From contig CAYWKV010000138.1 of the NCBI GenBank assembly GCA_964458835.1, positions 1-8,423 on the forward strand: a stretch of 8,423 nt of DNA. Reading direction: 5' to 3'. Within the stretch, counting starts at the first letter, position 1. Each line of letters begins with the position of its first letter. The notes beneath the pieces were generated by a model. That model searched no databases. It was not told the DNA's origin and was given only the letters and a program-made list of their open reading frames with translations. Positions 1 to 7,985 of the stretch are shown here, piece after piece. The position numbers and the translations under genes were made by a program. This DNA is from JAHJQQ01 sp964458835. Its GTDB lineage: Bacteria; Pseudomonadota; Gammaproteobacteria; Thiohalobacterales; Thiohalobacteraceae.

Positions 1-2
1 CG

Positions 3-197
3 TGGGCTCGGAGAGGTGTATACGAGCCAGCCCTCACGCCGCGCGCAGCGGGCGCTCCCGGCGCACCGGTCGCCGGCGAGCCCTTCTCGCAACGCCGCCT
101 GCGCCAGCTGCAGGTCCTGCAGGAGCTGCTGGACGAGGGTCTGCTGACCCCCGCCGAGGAACAGCGCATCCGCCGCAAACTACTGGAAACCCCGTAG
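3..197 (+). CDS. C-terminal part of a protein ending in a SHOCT-like domain
   Basis: The reading frame is open from the left edge to a TAG at 195-197 and gives 64 residues, so the start and most of the protein lie outside the window. The first 30 residues are rich in Ala, Pro and Gly and look like a linker. Residues about 34-62 form an amphipathic helix, a turn (DEGLLTPAEE) and a second helix ending RRKLLE. This matches the pattern of the SHOCT short C-terminal domain (Leu-rich helix, D-x-G-x-[IL]-T-x-x-E, then K-x-x-LL). SHOCT domains usually end membrane or secreted proteins of unknown role and are thought to mediate oligomerisation. The stop codon is supplied by the GTAG of the adjoining REP-like hairpin. 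The frame is supported by this motif; the function of the whole protein cannot be judged from the fragment. Confidence 0.65.
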   Translation, partial: WARRGVYEPALTPRAAGAPGAPVAGEPFSQRRLRQLQVLQELLDEGLLTPAEEQRIRRKLLETP

Positions 198-222
198 GGT
201 GCGTCGGCGCAACCGACGCACC
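194..222 (+). repeat. REP-like hairpin with 5' GTAG
   Basis: The bases GTAG (194-197) are followed directly by a perfect 10-bp inverted repeat: GGTGCGTCGG (198-207), a CGCAA loop (208-212) and CCGACGCACC (213-222). A GTAG or GTGG tetranucleotide at the foot of a GC-rich hairpin is the hallmark of REP elements mobilised by RAYT (TnpA-REP) transposases. No RAYT gene and no second copy were seen in the window. No T-tract follows, so an intrinsic terminator is unlikely, although the hairpin could protect the 3' end of the upstream mRNA. Confidence 0.6.
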
Positions 223-267
223 GTGACGCCCGCCCCCGCTGTGACCGGCAGCGCCACGAAGCACCCA

Positions 268-277
268 NNNNNNNNNN
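268..277. other. Assembly gap (10 N)
   Basis: Ten undetermined bases stand immediately before the first recognisable codons of the radical SAM gene. Runs of exactly 10 N are often used as placeholders for gaps of unknown length, so the true missing length and the reading frame across the gap are uncertain. The gap lies 45 bases downstream of the REP-like hairpin, a repeat type that can break assemblies. Confidence 0.9.
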
Positions 278-1803
278 ACATCGTCCTCGCCACGCTCAAC
301 GCCAGATTCATCCACGCTTCACTGGGGCTGCGCTATCTGTACGCCAACCTCGGCGCCCTGCAGGCGCGGGCGGCGATCATGGAATTCACCATCGAACAGC
401 GGCCGGCCGACATCGCCGAGCGGCTGCTCGCGCAGGCACCGCGCGTCCTGGGGCTGGGGGTGTACATCTGGAACGCGCGCGAGACGGCCGAACTGGTCGC
501 GCTGCTCAGGCGCATCGCACCGGAACTGGTGATCGTACTGGGCGGACCGGAGGTGAGCCACGAGCAGGACGGGCAGGCGATCGTCGGACTCGCCGACCAT
601 GTCGTCGCCGGCCAGGGCGATCTGGCCTTCCGCGCGCTGTGTGAGCGCCTGCTCGCGGATGAACGGCCAGCGAAAAAGCTCATCGCAGCCGCACCCCCGG
701 CCCTGACGGACGTCACCCTGCCCTACGCCCACTACACCGACGCCGACATCGCCCACCGGCTGATCTACGTCGAGGCCTCGCGCGGCTGCCCGTTCAAGTG
801 CGAGTTCTGCCTGTCGGCGCTGGACAAGACCGCCTGGCCGTTCGATCTGGACGAATTTCTCGCCGCGATGGACACGCTGCACCGGCGCGGCGCGCGGCAC
901 TTCAAGTTCGTCGACCGCACCTTCAATCTGAACGTCGCCAGCAGCCGGCGCATCCTGCAATTCTTCCTCGACCGCATGAGCGACGACCTGTTCCTGCACT
1001 TCGAGGTCATCCCCGACCGGCTGCCCGACGGCCTGAAGGAGCTCCTGGTGCTGTTCCCGCCCGGCTCGCTGCAGCTGGAAATCGGCGTGCAGAGTTTCAA
1101 CCCCGAGGTGCAGGCGCTCATCAGCCGCCGGCAGGACGACGACCGCACCGCCGAGAACCTGCGCTGGCTGCGCGACCATTCGCACGCGCACATCCACGCC
1201 GACCTGATCGTCGGCCTGCCGGGCGAGGACCTGGCGAGTTTCGGCGCCGGTTTCGACCGGCTGTATGCGCTCGGCCCCCACGAGATCCAGGTGGGCATCC
1301 TCAAGCGCCTGCGCGGCGCGCCCATCGCCCGGCATGCGGAGGCCTTCGATCTGCGCTTCATGCCGCAGCCGCCCTACACCGTGCTGTCCACCGATCGGAT
1401 TCCGTTCGCCGACATGCAGCGCATGACGCGCTTCGCGCGCTACTGGGACCTGATCGGGAATTCCGGGCGCTTCGCCGCGACCCTGCCGCTGCTGCTCGGC
1501 GACTCGCCCTTCGCACGCTTCCTGGCCTTTTCGGACTGGCTGTTCGATACCACCGGCCAGACGCATCGCATCGCCCTGCCGCGGCTGTTCGAACTGCTCG
1601 CCGAGGCGCTGACCGGGCGCTTCACCGTGGACGCGGACACCGCCCTGGACGCCCTGGCCCGTGACTGCGCTGCGCAGGGCTCCAAGGGCTGTCCCGCGTT
1701 TCTGCAGGAGCGGTTGCGCACGAAGCCGGCGGCGGTGCCGGCGACGGACGTGCGCACACCGGCGCGCCAGGGCCGGCATCTGCGCGAACAGCCGTCATCC
1801 TGA
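277..1803 (+). CDS. B12-binding domain radical SAM protein, DUF4080 type (start lost in gap)
   Basis: The product starts with a cobalamin-binding Rossmann-like domain (about nt 280-700), opening IVLATLNARFIHASLGLRYL and containing GGPEVS at 541-558. No DxHxxG cobalamin-ligand motif is visible. The radical SAM core follows. Its 4Fe-4S cluster ligands are the three Cys of CPFKCEFC (codons at 787, 799 and 808). It also contains LEIGVQS and DLIVGLPGED (1201-1230). The C-terminal region (about 1430-1700, from RYWDLIGNSGRF to the FELLAEAL helices) resembles DUF4080. Such enzymes would cleave S-adenosylmethionine to a 5'-deoxyadenosyl radical; substrate and pathway are unknown. The frame is open back to a GTG at 199, but the residues before the gap look non-coding, overlap the REP-like hairpin and match nothing in the family. 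Family members usually start one to three residues before the IVLATLNA-like strand, so the start codon probably lies in the N run. The last 40 or so residues are Arg/Ala-rich and look poorly conserved. The enzyme would itself need Fe-S clusters, as made by the nearby suf genes. Confidence 0.88.
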   Translation, partial: XIVLATLNARFIHASLGLRYLYANLGALQARAAIMEFTIEQRPADIAERLLAQAPRVLGLGVYIWNARETAELVALLRRIAPELVIVLGGPEVSHEQDGQAIVGLADHVVAGQGDLAFRALCERLLADERPAKKLIAAAPPALTDVTLPYAHYTDADIAHRLIYVEASRGCPFKCEFCLSALDKTAWPFDLDEFLAAMDTLHRRGARHFKFVDRTFNLNVASSRRILQFFLDRMSDDLFLHFEVIPDRLPDGLKELLVLFPPGSLQLEIGVQSFNPEVQALISRRQDDDRTAENLRWLRDHSHAHIHADLIVGLPGEDLASFGAGFDRLYALGPHEIQVGILKRLRGAPIARHAEAFDLRFMPQPPYTVLSTDRIPFADMQRMTRFARYWDLIGNSGRFAATLPLLLGDSPFARFLAFSDWLFDTTGQTHRIALPRLFELLAEALTGRFTVDADTALDALARDCAAQGSKGCPAFLQERLRTKPAAVPATDVRTPARQGRHLREQPSS

Positions 1804-1825
1804 GCGAGGGCCCGGCGGCGCTCAG
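1800..1825. repeat. Inverted repeat spanning two convergent stop codons
   Basis: CTGAGCG (1800-1806) and CGCTCAG (1819-1825) form a perfect 7-bp stem with a 12-nt GC-rich loop. The left arm carries the TGA of the radical SAM gene, and the right arm carries, on the other strand, the TGA of the diguanylate cyclase. The hairpin could act as a bidirectional 3' end, but neither side is followed by a run of T, so intrinsic termination is not well supported. Confidence 0.35.
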
Positions 1826-3138
1826 CGAGTAGAGTGGACGCAGCGGTCACGACCGCGGTTCTTGGCCGCGTACAGCGCCCGGTCCGCGGCCGCGATCAGC
1901 GCATCGGCAGTCTGGGCGTCGCGCGGGTAGACGGCGATGCCGATGCTCACCGTGAGGGGCTGGCGGTGGTCGGCGCCGACCTCGAACGGCGTCCCCGCCA
2001 CCTGCGCGCGCAGACGCTCGCACATCGCCCGGGCGCCGGCAGCGTCCGTCTCGGGCAGCATCATGACGAACTCCTCGCCGCCATAGCGCGCCGCCACGTC
2101 GCTGGGACGCAGCGAGCCGCGCAGCCGGTAGGCCAGTTCACGCAGCACCAGATCGCCGGCCGGATGACCGAAGCGGTCGTTGATGGACTTGAAGAAGTCG
2201 GCATCGATCATCAGCACCGCCAGCGGATGGCCGTGACGGCCGGCGCGCGCGAGTTCCAGCTCCAGGCGGCGATAGAACTCGCGGACGTTCAGCAGTCCCG
2301 TCAGCTGATCCTGGATCGCCAGACTGTGCATGACGTCGCGGTCGTGCATCAACGTCTCGGCCATCTGGTTGAAGGTCTTCGCCACTTGACCTATCTCGTC
2401 GTCGGCATGCACCGGAACGCGATGCTCCAGGCGGCCTTCGGCAAACGCCTCCGCGCCCTGGCGCAGCGCGTTCAGCGGCGTGAGAATCCAGCGCCGGATG
2501 AACACGGTTCCGGCCAGGATCGCGAACAGGATGATGACGAACACGGCCGCAATCACGACGCTGGTCTGCACGTGCAGCCGGCGGATCAGCCGGCGCAGCT
2601 CGCCCAGTTCGGCGACGGACAGCCCGGCGACCCGGTCGACCTGCCCGGCGGCCTTGTCGAAGGCGTCGTCCGCGCGCACCATCAGCTCGGCGCCCGCCAC
2701 ACTGCCGACCGGATCACGGATCGCCAGGATCTCCCGGCTCAGCCCGGCGCCGTCCCGCCACCCGGCATAGGCCTCGCGCAACAGTCGCTGCTGATCGGCC
2801 GCTTCGAACGACCCGGCAAGTGCGCGGAAACGCCCTTCGACAGCCGCAGCCGCCGCATCGAATTTGGCCCGTTGCGCGGCATCGCCGTGGACGAGATAGT
2901 CGTGGGCAGGCATTTGCGCCTGCAGCAGCGCGGACTCCAGCTGTACCACCGGCATGGTTTTCCGCTCGATGGCCGCATAGCCTTCTTCCAGCACGCCCAG
3001 CGCATAGTGGACCAGCGAATAGCCGCTGAAGGCGATCAGCAGCAGCATGGCGAGCAGCGCCGCCATGCTTATGGTCAGGCGCCGCCAGAGCGACGGCGTG
3101 CCGCAGCCTGTGGTCGGCGGTGGGTGAGGCATATTCAT
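1822..3138 (-). CDS. Membrane diguanylate cyclase (HAMP-GGDEF)
   Basis: The 438-residue product would make cyclic di-GMP from two GTP in response to a periplasmic or membrane signal. It has a short cytoplasmic N-terminus, TM1 (about residues 20-46), a helical sensor region of about 145 residues resembling four-helix-bundle chemoreceptor-type domains, TM2 (193-214), a HAMP linker (about 213-265) and a GGDEF domain (about 270-433). The active-site signature is GGEEF (353-357), a functional variant. The metal-binding Asp in MIDADFFKSIND is residue 312. An RxxD motif (R344, D347) lies exactly five residues before GGEEF, so the allosteric I-site for product inhibition is intact. No EAL or HD-GYP domain is present. 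The ATG at 3138 was chosen because TM1 follows at the usual distance; ATG 3132 is an alternative. A TTG at 3258 would add 40 residues of unlikely composition. The ribosome site is weak (AGGA about 13 nt upstream). The gene is divergent from suf and convergent with the radical SAM gene. Confidence 0.9.
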   Translation of the reverse strand: MNMPHPPPTTGCGTPSLWRRLTISMAALLAMLLLIAFSGYSLVHYALGVLEEGYAAIERKTMPVVQLESALLQAQMPAHDYLVHGDAAQRAKFDAAAAAVEGRFRALAGSFEAADQQRLLREAYAGWRDGAGLSREILAIRDPVGSVAGAELMVRADDAFDKAAGQVDRVAGLSVAELGELRRLIRRLHVQTSVVIAAVFVIILFAILAGTVFIRRWILTPLNALRQGAEAFAEGRLEHRVPVHADDEIGQVAKTFNQMAETLMHDRDVMHSLAIQDQLTGLLNVREFYRRLELELARAGRHGHPLAVLMIDADFFKSINDRFGHPAGDLVLRELAYRLRGSLRPSDVAARYGGEEFVMMLPETDAAGARAMCERLRAQVAGTPFEVGADHRQPLTVSIGIAVYPRDAQTADALIAAADRALYAAKNRGRDRCVHSTR

Positions 3139-3274
3139 AAAAGGGCGGTCGTCCTGCTGCCGGCCGGGTGGATTGCTGGGTGTTCGGGTCGGGACACACG
3201 GTGCATCATATATGCCAACGCCACTGGCACCTGAGCTGTCAGCAACCGTGGGGTGCAAAAACCCGACACGGATT

Positions 3275-3299
3275 ATTGTTGACTAATGTGCTCAGGTAT
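3275..3299. promoter_or_regulatory. IscR type 1-like operator box 1
   Basis: The 25-bp site contains TTGACT, a 6-nt spacer and CTCAGG, with flanking AT and TAT. Compared by eye with the type 1 IscR consensus as I remember it (palindromic, half-sites YYGACT and AGTCRR, outer ATA and TAT), 21 of 25 positions agree. The box overlaps the -35 hexamer of the candidate sufB promoter. In E. coli, cluster-loaded [2Fe-2S]-IscR represses from type 1 sites. IscR or a related Rrf2 regulator would have to act in trans, because no such gene is in the window. Confidence 0.6.
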
Positions 3300-3307
3300 T
3301 TTAAAAC
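3279..3307 (+). promoter_or_regulatory. Candidate sigma70 promoter of the suf operon
   Basis: TTGACT (3279-3284) lies 17 bp from TAAAAC (3302-3307) within an AT-rich island (about 3272-3337) that contrasts with the GC-rich surroundings. The -35 lies in operator box 1, and the start region would fall in box 2, a layout that fits repression. Transcription would begin near 3314, leaving a leader of about 190 nt before sufB. A second AT-rich patch, TATATTTAAT (3437-3446), could be the -10 of a closer promoter, but no clear -35 is seen for it. Confidence 0.45.
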
Positions 3308-3309
3308 AT

Positions 3310-3334
3310 ATTCCCGACTAAATTACTCAGCTTT
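3310..3334. promoter_or_regulatory. IscR type 1-like operator box 2
   Basis: This second 25-bp site has CCGACT, the AT-rich spacer AAATTA and CTCAGC. It matches the remembered type 1 IscR consensus at 22 of 25 positions and matches box 1 at 17 of 25. It begins 35 bp after box 1. Two similar sites in tandem are much stronger evidence than one, and the position just downstream of the candidate -10 would block initiation. Confidence 0.6.
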
Positions 3335-3505
3335 TAGCGAGGGGCCAACCCCCAAGATTTTCCGGGATGGCCGTTGCCGTCCCGGCCCGGGACGAGGCGG
3401 TCGCCAGGTGCGTACCAGCAGCGGCGGACGACCACCTATATTTAATCCTCGGCGTCCGGCCGCTTGGGCCGGCGCGGTACCTCAACCTCGACAGGGAGTG
3501 ACCCA
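3314..3505 (+). promoter_or_regulatory. Long leader before sufB with several hairpins
   Basis: No convincing gene lies here. GGGG/CCCC (3341-3344/3349-3352) is a weak 4-bp stem followed by TTTT at 3358-3361. CCGGGA (3362-3367) can pair with TCCCGG (3380-3385), which can instead pair with the downstream CCGGGA (3387-3392), so the two folds exclude each other. CCGGCC (3456-3461) and GGCCGG (3467-3472) form a 6-bp hairpin with a 5-nt loop, ending 20 nt before the AGGGAG ribosome site of sufB. This could be a regulated leader, but GC-rich DNA forms such stems easily, and no known riboswitch was recognised. Confidence 0.3.
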
Positions 3506-4951
<1,446 letters not shown>

Positions 4952-4976
4952 CGACCGGGGTGAGTGACGTGACAAT

Positions 4977-5026
4977 GAGGAGGTCTCATGTCATGGCGGC
5001 AGGACGTCGTGACATGAGACCTCCTC
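4977..5026. repeat. Perfect 17-bp inverted repeat (long hairpin)
   Basis: GAGGAGGTCTCATGTCA (4977-4993) is repeated in exact reverse complement at 5010-5026. In RNA the stem can continue inward by five pairs (U-G, G-C, G-U, C-G, G-C) to leave the hexaloop GCAGGA (4999-5004). The left arm contains the Shine-Dalgarno-like GAGGAGG and ATG 4988, which opens the nine-codon frame MSWRQDVVT ending at TGA 5015-5017, all within the hairpin. No transposase or terminal duplication was found, so a mobile origin is only a possibility. Confidence 0.8.
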
Positions 5027-5051
5027 GCAGCGGAGATGCATCAAACCATTC

Positions 5052-5070
5052 CCCCGTCCGCGGGACGGGG
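5052..5070 (+). repeat. GC-rich hairpin upstream of sufC
   Basis: CCCCGTCC (5052-5059) and GGACGGGG (5063-5070) form a perfect 8-bp stem with a GCG loop. It lies in the second half of the sufB-sufC gap. GGGGC (5067-5071) could instead pair with GCCCC (5083-5087), so more than one fold is possible. Confidence 0.5.
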
Positions 5071-5113
5071 CCGGCCGGGAAAGCCCCGGTCTGAACGAAA
5101 CGGAGACAACGAC

Positions 5114-5862
<749 letters not shown>

Positions 5863-5866
<4 letters not shown>

Positions 5867-7221
5867 GTGCGATTCCCGAACCCGTGGAACGCTACCGCGA
5901 GCTGCTGGACAGCGCCGCGCCGCGGCTGCCCGCCCGCCAGACCGACTGGCTGGCGGCGCAGCGCGCGCTGGCGGCCAAGCATTTCATCGCCGAGGGCTTC
6001 CCCACCCGCCGCAACGAGGCCTGGCGCTACACCAGCCTGGACCGCGTGCTCGATCAGCCCTGGGAGATCCCGACGGCACCCTTCTCGGCGCTGATGGATC
6101 TGGACATCGAGGAGTTCCGGCTGGTCGAGGAGGCCGCCGCCCTGTTGGTGTTCGCCAACGGCCGCTGGGTGCCGGAACTCTCCGACACGCGCGCGCTCGC
6201 CTCCACCCTGCGCGTCGGCAGCCTGCGCGCCGCGCTGGAGGAGGAGCCCGCCCGGCTGGCGCAGCGCCTCGGCCAGGCCGCACCGCCGGTGGCATCGAGC
6301 TTCGCGGCGTTGAACACCGCGCTGATCGACGACGGGCTGTTCGTGCACATACCCGCCGACGTGAAGCTCACCCGGCCGATCGAGGTGCTGCATCTGGCGA
6401 TCGGCCAGGACGAACCGCCGCTGCTGCAGCCGCGCAACCTGGTCGTCCTCGAGGAGGGCGCCGAGGTCGTGCTCATCGAGCATCACGCGAGCCTGGGGGA
6501 TGCTGCCTATTTCAGCAACGGACTCACCGAGGTGCTGCTGGGCGAACATGCCCGGCTGGAGCATGCGCGCCTGCAGGACGAAGGCCCGGCAGCGCGGCAC
6601 ATCGGCCAGGTGTTCGTGCGCCAGGGCGGCCACAGCCTGTACCAGGGCATCGCCGTCAGCCTCGGCGGGCTGTGGTCGCGTACCGAGTACCATAATGCGA
6701 TGTGCGAGGAGCATGCGCGCTGCGAACTGGACGGCCTGTACGTGGCCGGCGACGGCCAGCTCACCGATGTCCACCTGGACATCGATCACGCCGTGCCGCA
6801 CTGCAGCAGCCGCGAACGTTTCAAGGGCATCCTGCTGGGCCGCGGCCGCGCCGTGTTCGACGGTCGCATCCGCGTCGCCGTGGACGCCCAGCAGACCGAT
6901 GCGCAGCTGGCCAACGACAACCTGATGCTGTCGCGCGATGCCGAAGTCGACACCAAGCCCCAGCTGGAGATCTACGCCGATGACGTGAAATGCAGCCACG
7001 GCACCACCATCGGCCAGCTGGAGCCTGCGCAGCTGTTCTATCTGCGCTCACGCGGCATCAGCACGGAGGATGCCCGCCGCATGCTGTGCCTGGGCTTCGC
7101 GACCGAGGTCCTGGCCGGCTGTTCAGCGGAGGGATTCCGCACGCGCGTGGAACGGCGTCTGCAGCTACTGTTGTCCGACGAGGCGAAAGAACACACGACC
7201 GGAGGCGAAACCCATGTTTGA
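5863..7221 (+). CDS. sufD: Fe-S cluster assembly protein SufD
   Basis: SufD is the SufB paralogue that completes the SufBC2D scaffold and is needed for iron entry and for cluster assembly at the SufB-SufD interface. The 452-residue product has a helical N-terminus with the family motif RRNEAWRYTSL, a beta-helix core and the conserved C-terminal segment DDVKCSHGTTIG. C377 and H379 in that segment correspond to C358 and H360 of E. coli SufD; H360 lies at the assembly interface. LFYLRSRGISTEDARRML is the usual C-terminal helix pair. AGGAGG (5850-5855) lies seven bases before the ATG, which overlaps the sufC stop by four bases. The 3' end overlaps the next gene by eight bases. The frame is intact and no key residue is missing. 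Confidence 0.96.
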
Positions 7222-7591
7222 ACGCGCAGCCCGCACCGCCAATCTGGAAAGCGCGATGGACAATCCCAAGGGTGAGCCGATCACCGGCGAGACCCTGCAG
7301 GATCAGATCGTCAGCGCTCTGCGTACGGTCTACGATCCCGAGATTCCGGTGAACATCTTCGATCTGGGGCTGATCTATCTGATCAAGATCACCAACAGCA
7401 AGGACATCCACATCGAGATGACCCTGACGGCGCCGGCCTGCCCGGTCGCCGGCAGCATGCCCGGCGCCGTGGAACGCGCGGTGAAACGCGTGCCCGGCGT
7501 GGAAACGGTCGATGTGGAGCTGGTCTGGGAGCCGCCCTGGGGCCCGGAGCGTATGAGCGACGAGGCACGCCTTGAACTGGGCATGTTCTGA
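7214..7591 (+). CDS. sufT: SUF-associated DUF59/MIP18 family protein (SufT-like)
   Basis: The product of 125 residues is a small DUF59 (MIP18) protein, a family that helps mature or deliver Fe-S clusters and is commonly found in suf operons. The family signatures are DPEIPVNIFDLGLIY, then the strand IHIEMTLTAPACPVAGSMPG with the conserved Cys (C76), and the C-terminal VELVWEPPWGPERMSDEARLELGMF. No P-loop is present, so it is not an Mrp/ApbC fusion. The ATG at 7214 is supported by GGAGG (7201-7205) eight bases upstream and overlaps the sufD end by eight bases. ATG 7256 is a possible alternative that would remove 14 poorly conserved residues. The exact biochemical role of these short proteins is not settled. 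Confidence 0.92.
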   Translation: MFERAARTANLESAMDNPKGEPITGETLQDQIVSALRTVYDPEIPVNIFDLGLIYLIKITNSKDIHIEMTLTAPACPVAGSMPGAVERAVKRVPGVETVDVELVWEPPWGPERMSDEARLELGMF

Positions 7592-7636
7592 CCGCATTGT
7601 CAGTGACTGGAAACTTCACAGGAGGATGACGTCCCC

Positions 7637-7963
7637 ATGGCGATTCAACTGACAGAGACCGCGGCACAGCGCGTGCGGACCATGCTCGACAAACGCGGCC
7701 ACGGGCTGGGGTTGCGGCTCGGCACGCGCAAGAGTGGCTGCAGCGGCTTTTCCTACGTGGTCGACTACGCCGACGAGGTCGGACCCGGGGACCAGGTGTT
7801 CGAGTGCCACGGTGTGACCGTGGTGGTGGATGCCGCCAGCCTGGGGCAGCTCGAGGGCATGGAGATCGACTACGTGCGCAACAATGCCCTGAACGAGGGC
7901 TTCGAGTTCCGCAATCCGAACGTCAAGGACACCTGCGGCTGCGGCGAGTCCTTCAGTGTCTGA
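7637..7963 (+). CDS. iscA: A-type Fe-S carrier, IscA/SufA family
   Basis: A-type carriers hold a [2Fe-2S] or [4Fe-4S] cluster and pass it to target enzymes. The product is 108 residues. The three ligand cysteines are C35 in SGCSGF and C100 and C102 in DTCGCGESF, almost the numbering of E. coli IscA (C35, C99, C101). The whole protein reads closer to E. coli IscA than to SufA: it has RGHGLGLRLGTRKSGCSG, LNEGFEFRNPNVKD and no N-terminal extension. By position it serves as the operon's SufA, so either name could be used. AGGAGG (7620-7625) lies 11 bases before the ATG, a rather long spacing. A gap of 45 bases separates it from sufT. A 7-nt loop-free repeat CAGT-G-ACTG in that gap is too small to be a terminator. 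Confidence 0.95.
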   Translation: MAIQLTETAAQRVRTMLDKRGHGLGLRLGTRKSGCSGFSYVVDYADEVGPGDQVFECHGVTVVVDAASLGQLEGMEIDYVRNNALNEGFEFRNPNVKDTCGCGESFSV

Positions 7964-7985
7964 GGCCAGCGAGAGCCACCCGCAC

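Larger units (their letters stand above)
4953..5091 (+). promoter_or_regulatory. Possible three-way-junction RNA element between sufB and sufC
   Basis: GACCGGGG (4953-4960) is perfectly complementary to CCCCGGTC (5084-5091). Together they would close a domain holding two internal hairpins, at 4977-5026 and 5052-5070. The outer helix begins one base after the sufB stop codon and ends 22 bases before the sufC start, leaving the sufC ribosome site GGAG (5102-5105) free. This is structure read from the sequence only. The role is inferred: an RNA-stability, processing or translation element that sets the output of sufC relative to sufB. No T-tract follows, so it is not a standard terminator. Confidence 0.35.

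Noticed and set aside
319..1779. 486-codon open frame on the minus strand opposite the radical SAM gene
   Set aside because: It mirrors a gene with clear motifs, is rich in Arg, Gln and Val without any recognisable domain, and long antisense open frames are expected in GC-rich DNA.
3213..3229. TGCCA-N7-TGGCA inverted repeat upstream of the cyclase
   Set aside because: Five-base half-sites in GC-rich DNA are common, and no known operator was matched.
1834..3234. 466-codon plus-strand open frame opposite the diguanylate cyclase
   Set aside because: The minus-strand frame has TM segments, HAMP, GGEEF and an I-site, whereas the plus frame has repetitive Gln/His/Arg composition and no domain.
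3247..3270. Inverted repeat CGTG-GGGT / ACCC-GA-CACG next to operator box 1
   Set aside because: The stem needs a two-base bulge and lies upstream of the candidate suf start; it could only matter in a cyclase transcript whose start is unknown.
4977..5026. Intrinsic terminator reading of the sufB-sufC hairpin
   Set aside because: The right arm is followed by GCAGCGG, not a T-tract, and downstream suf genes must be transcribed with sufB to form the complex.
7626..7652. Eight-codon frame (MTSPWRFN) starting just before iscA
   Set aside because: Its ATG directly abuts the GGAGG with no spacing, so initiation there is unlikely; the same ribosome site serves the carrier gene.
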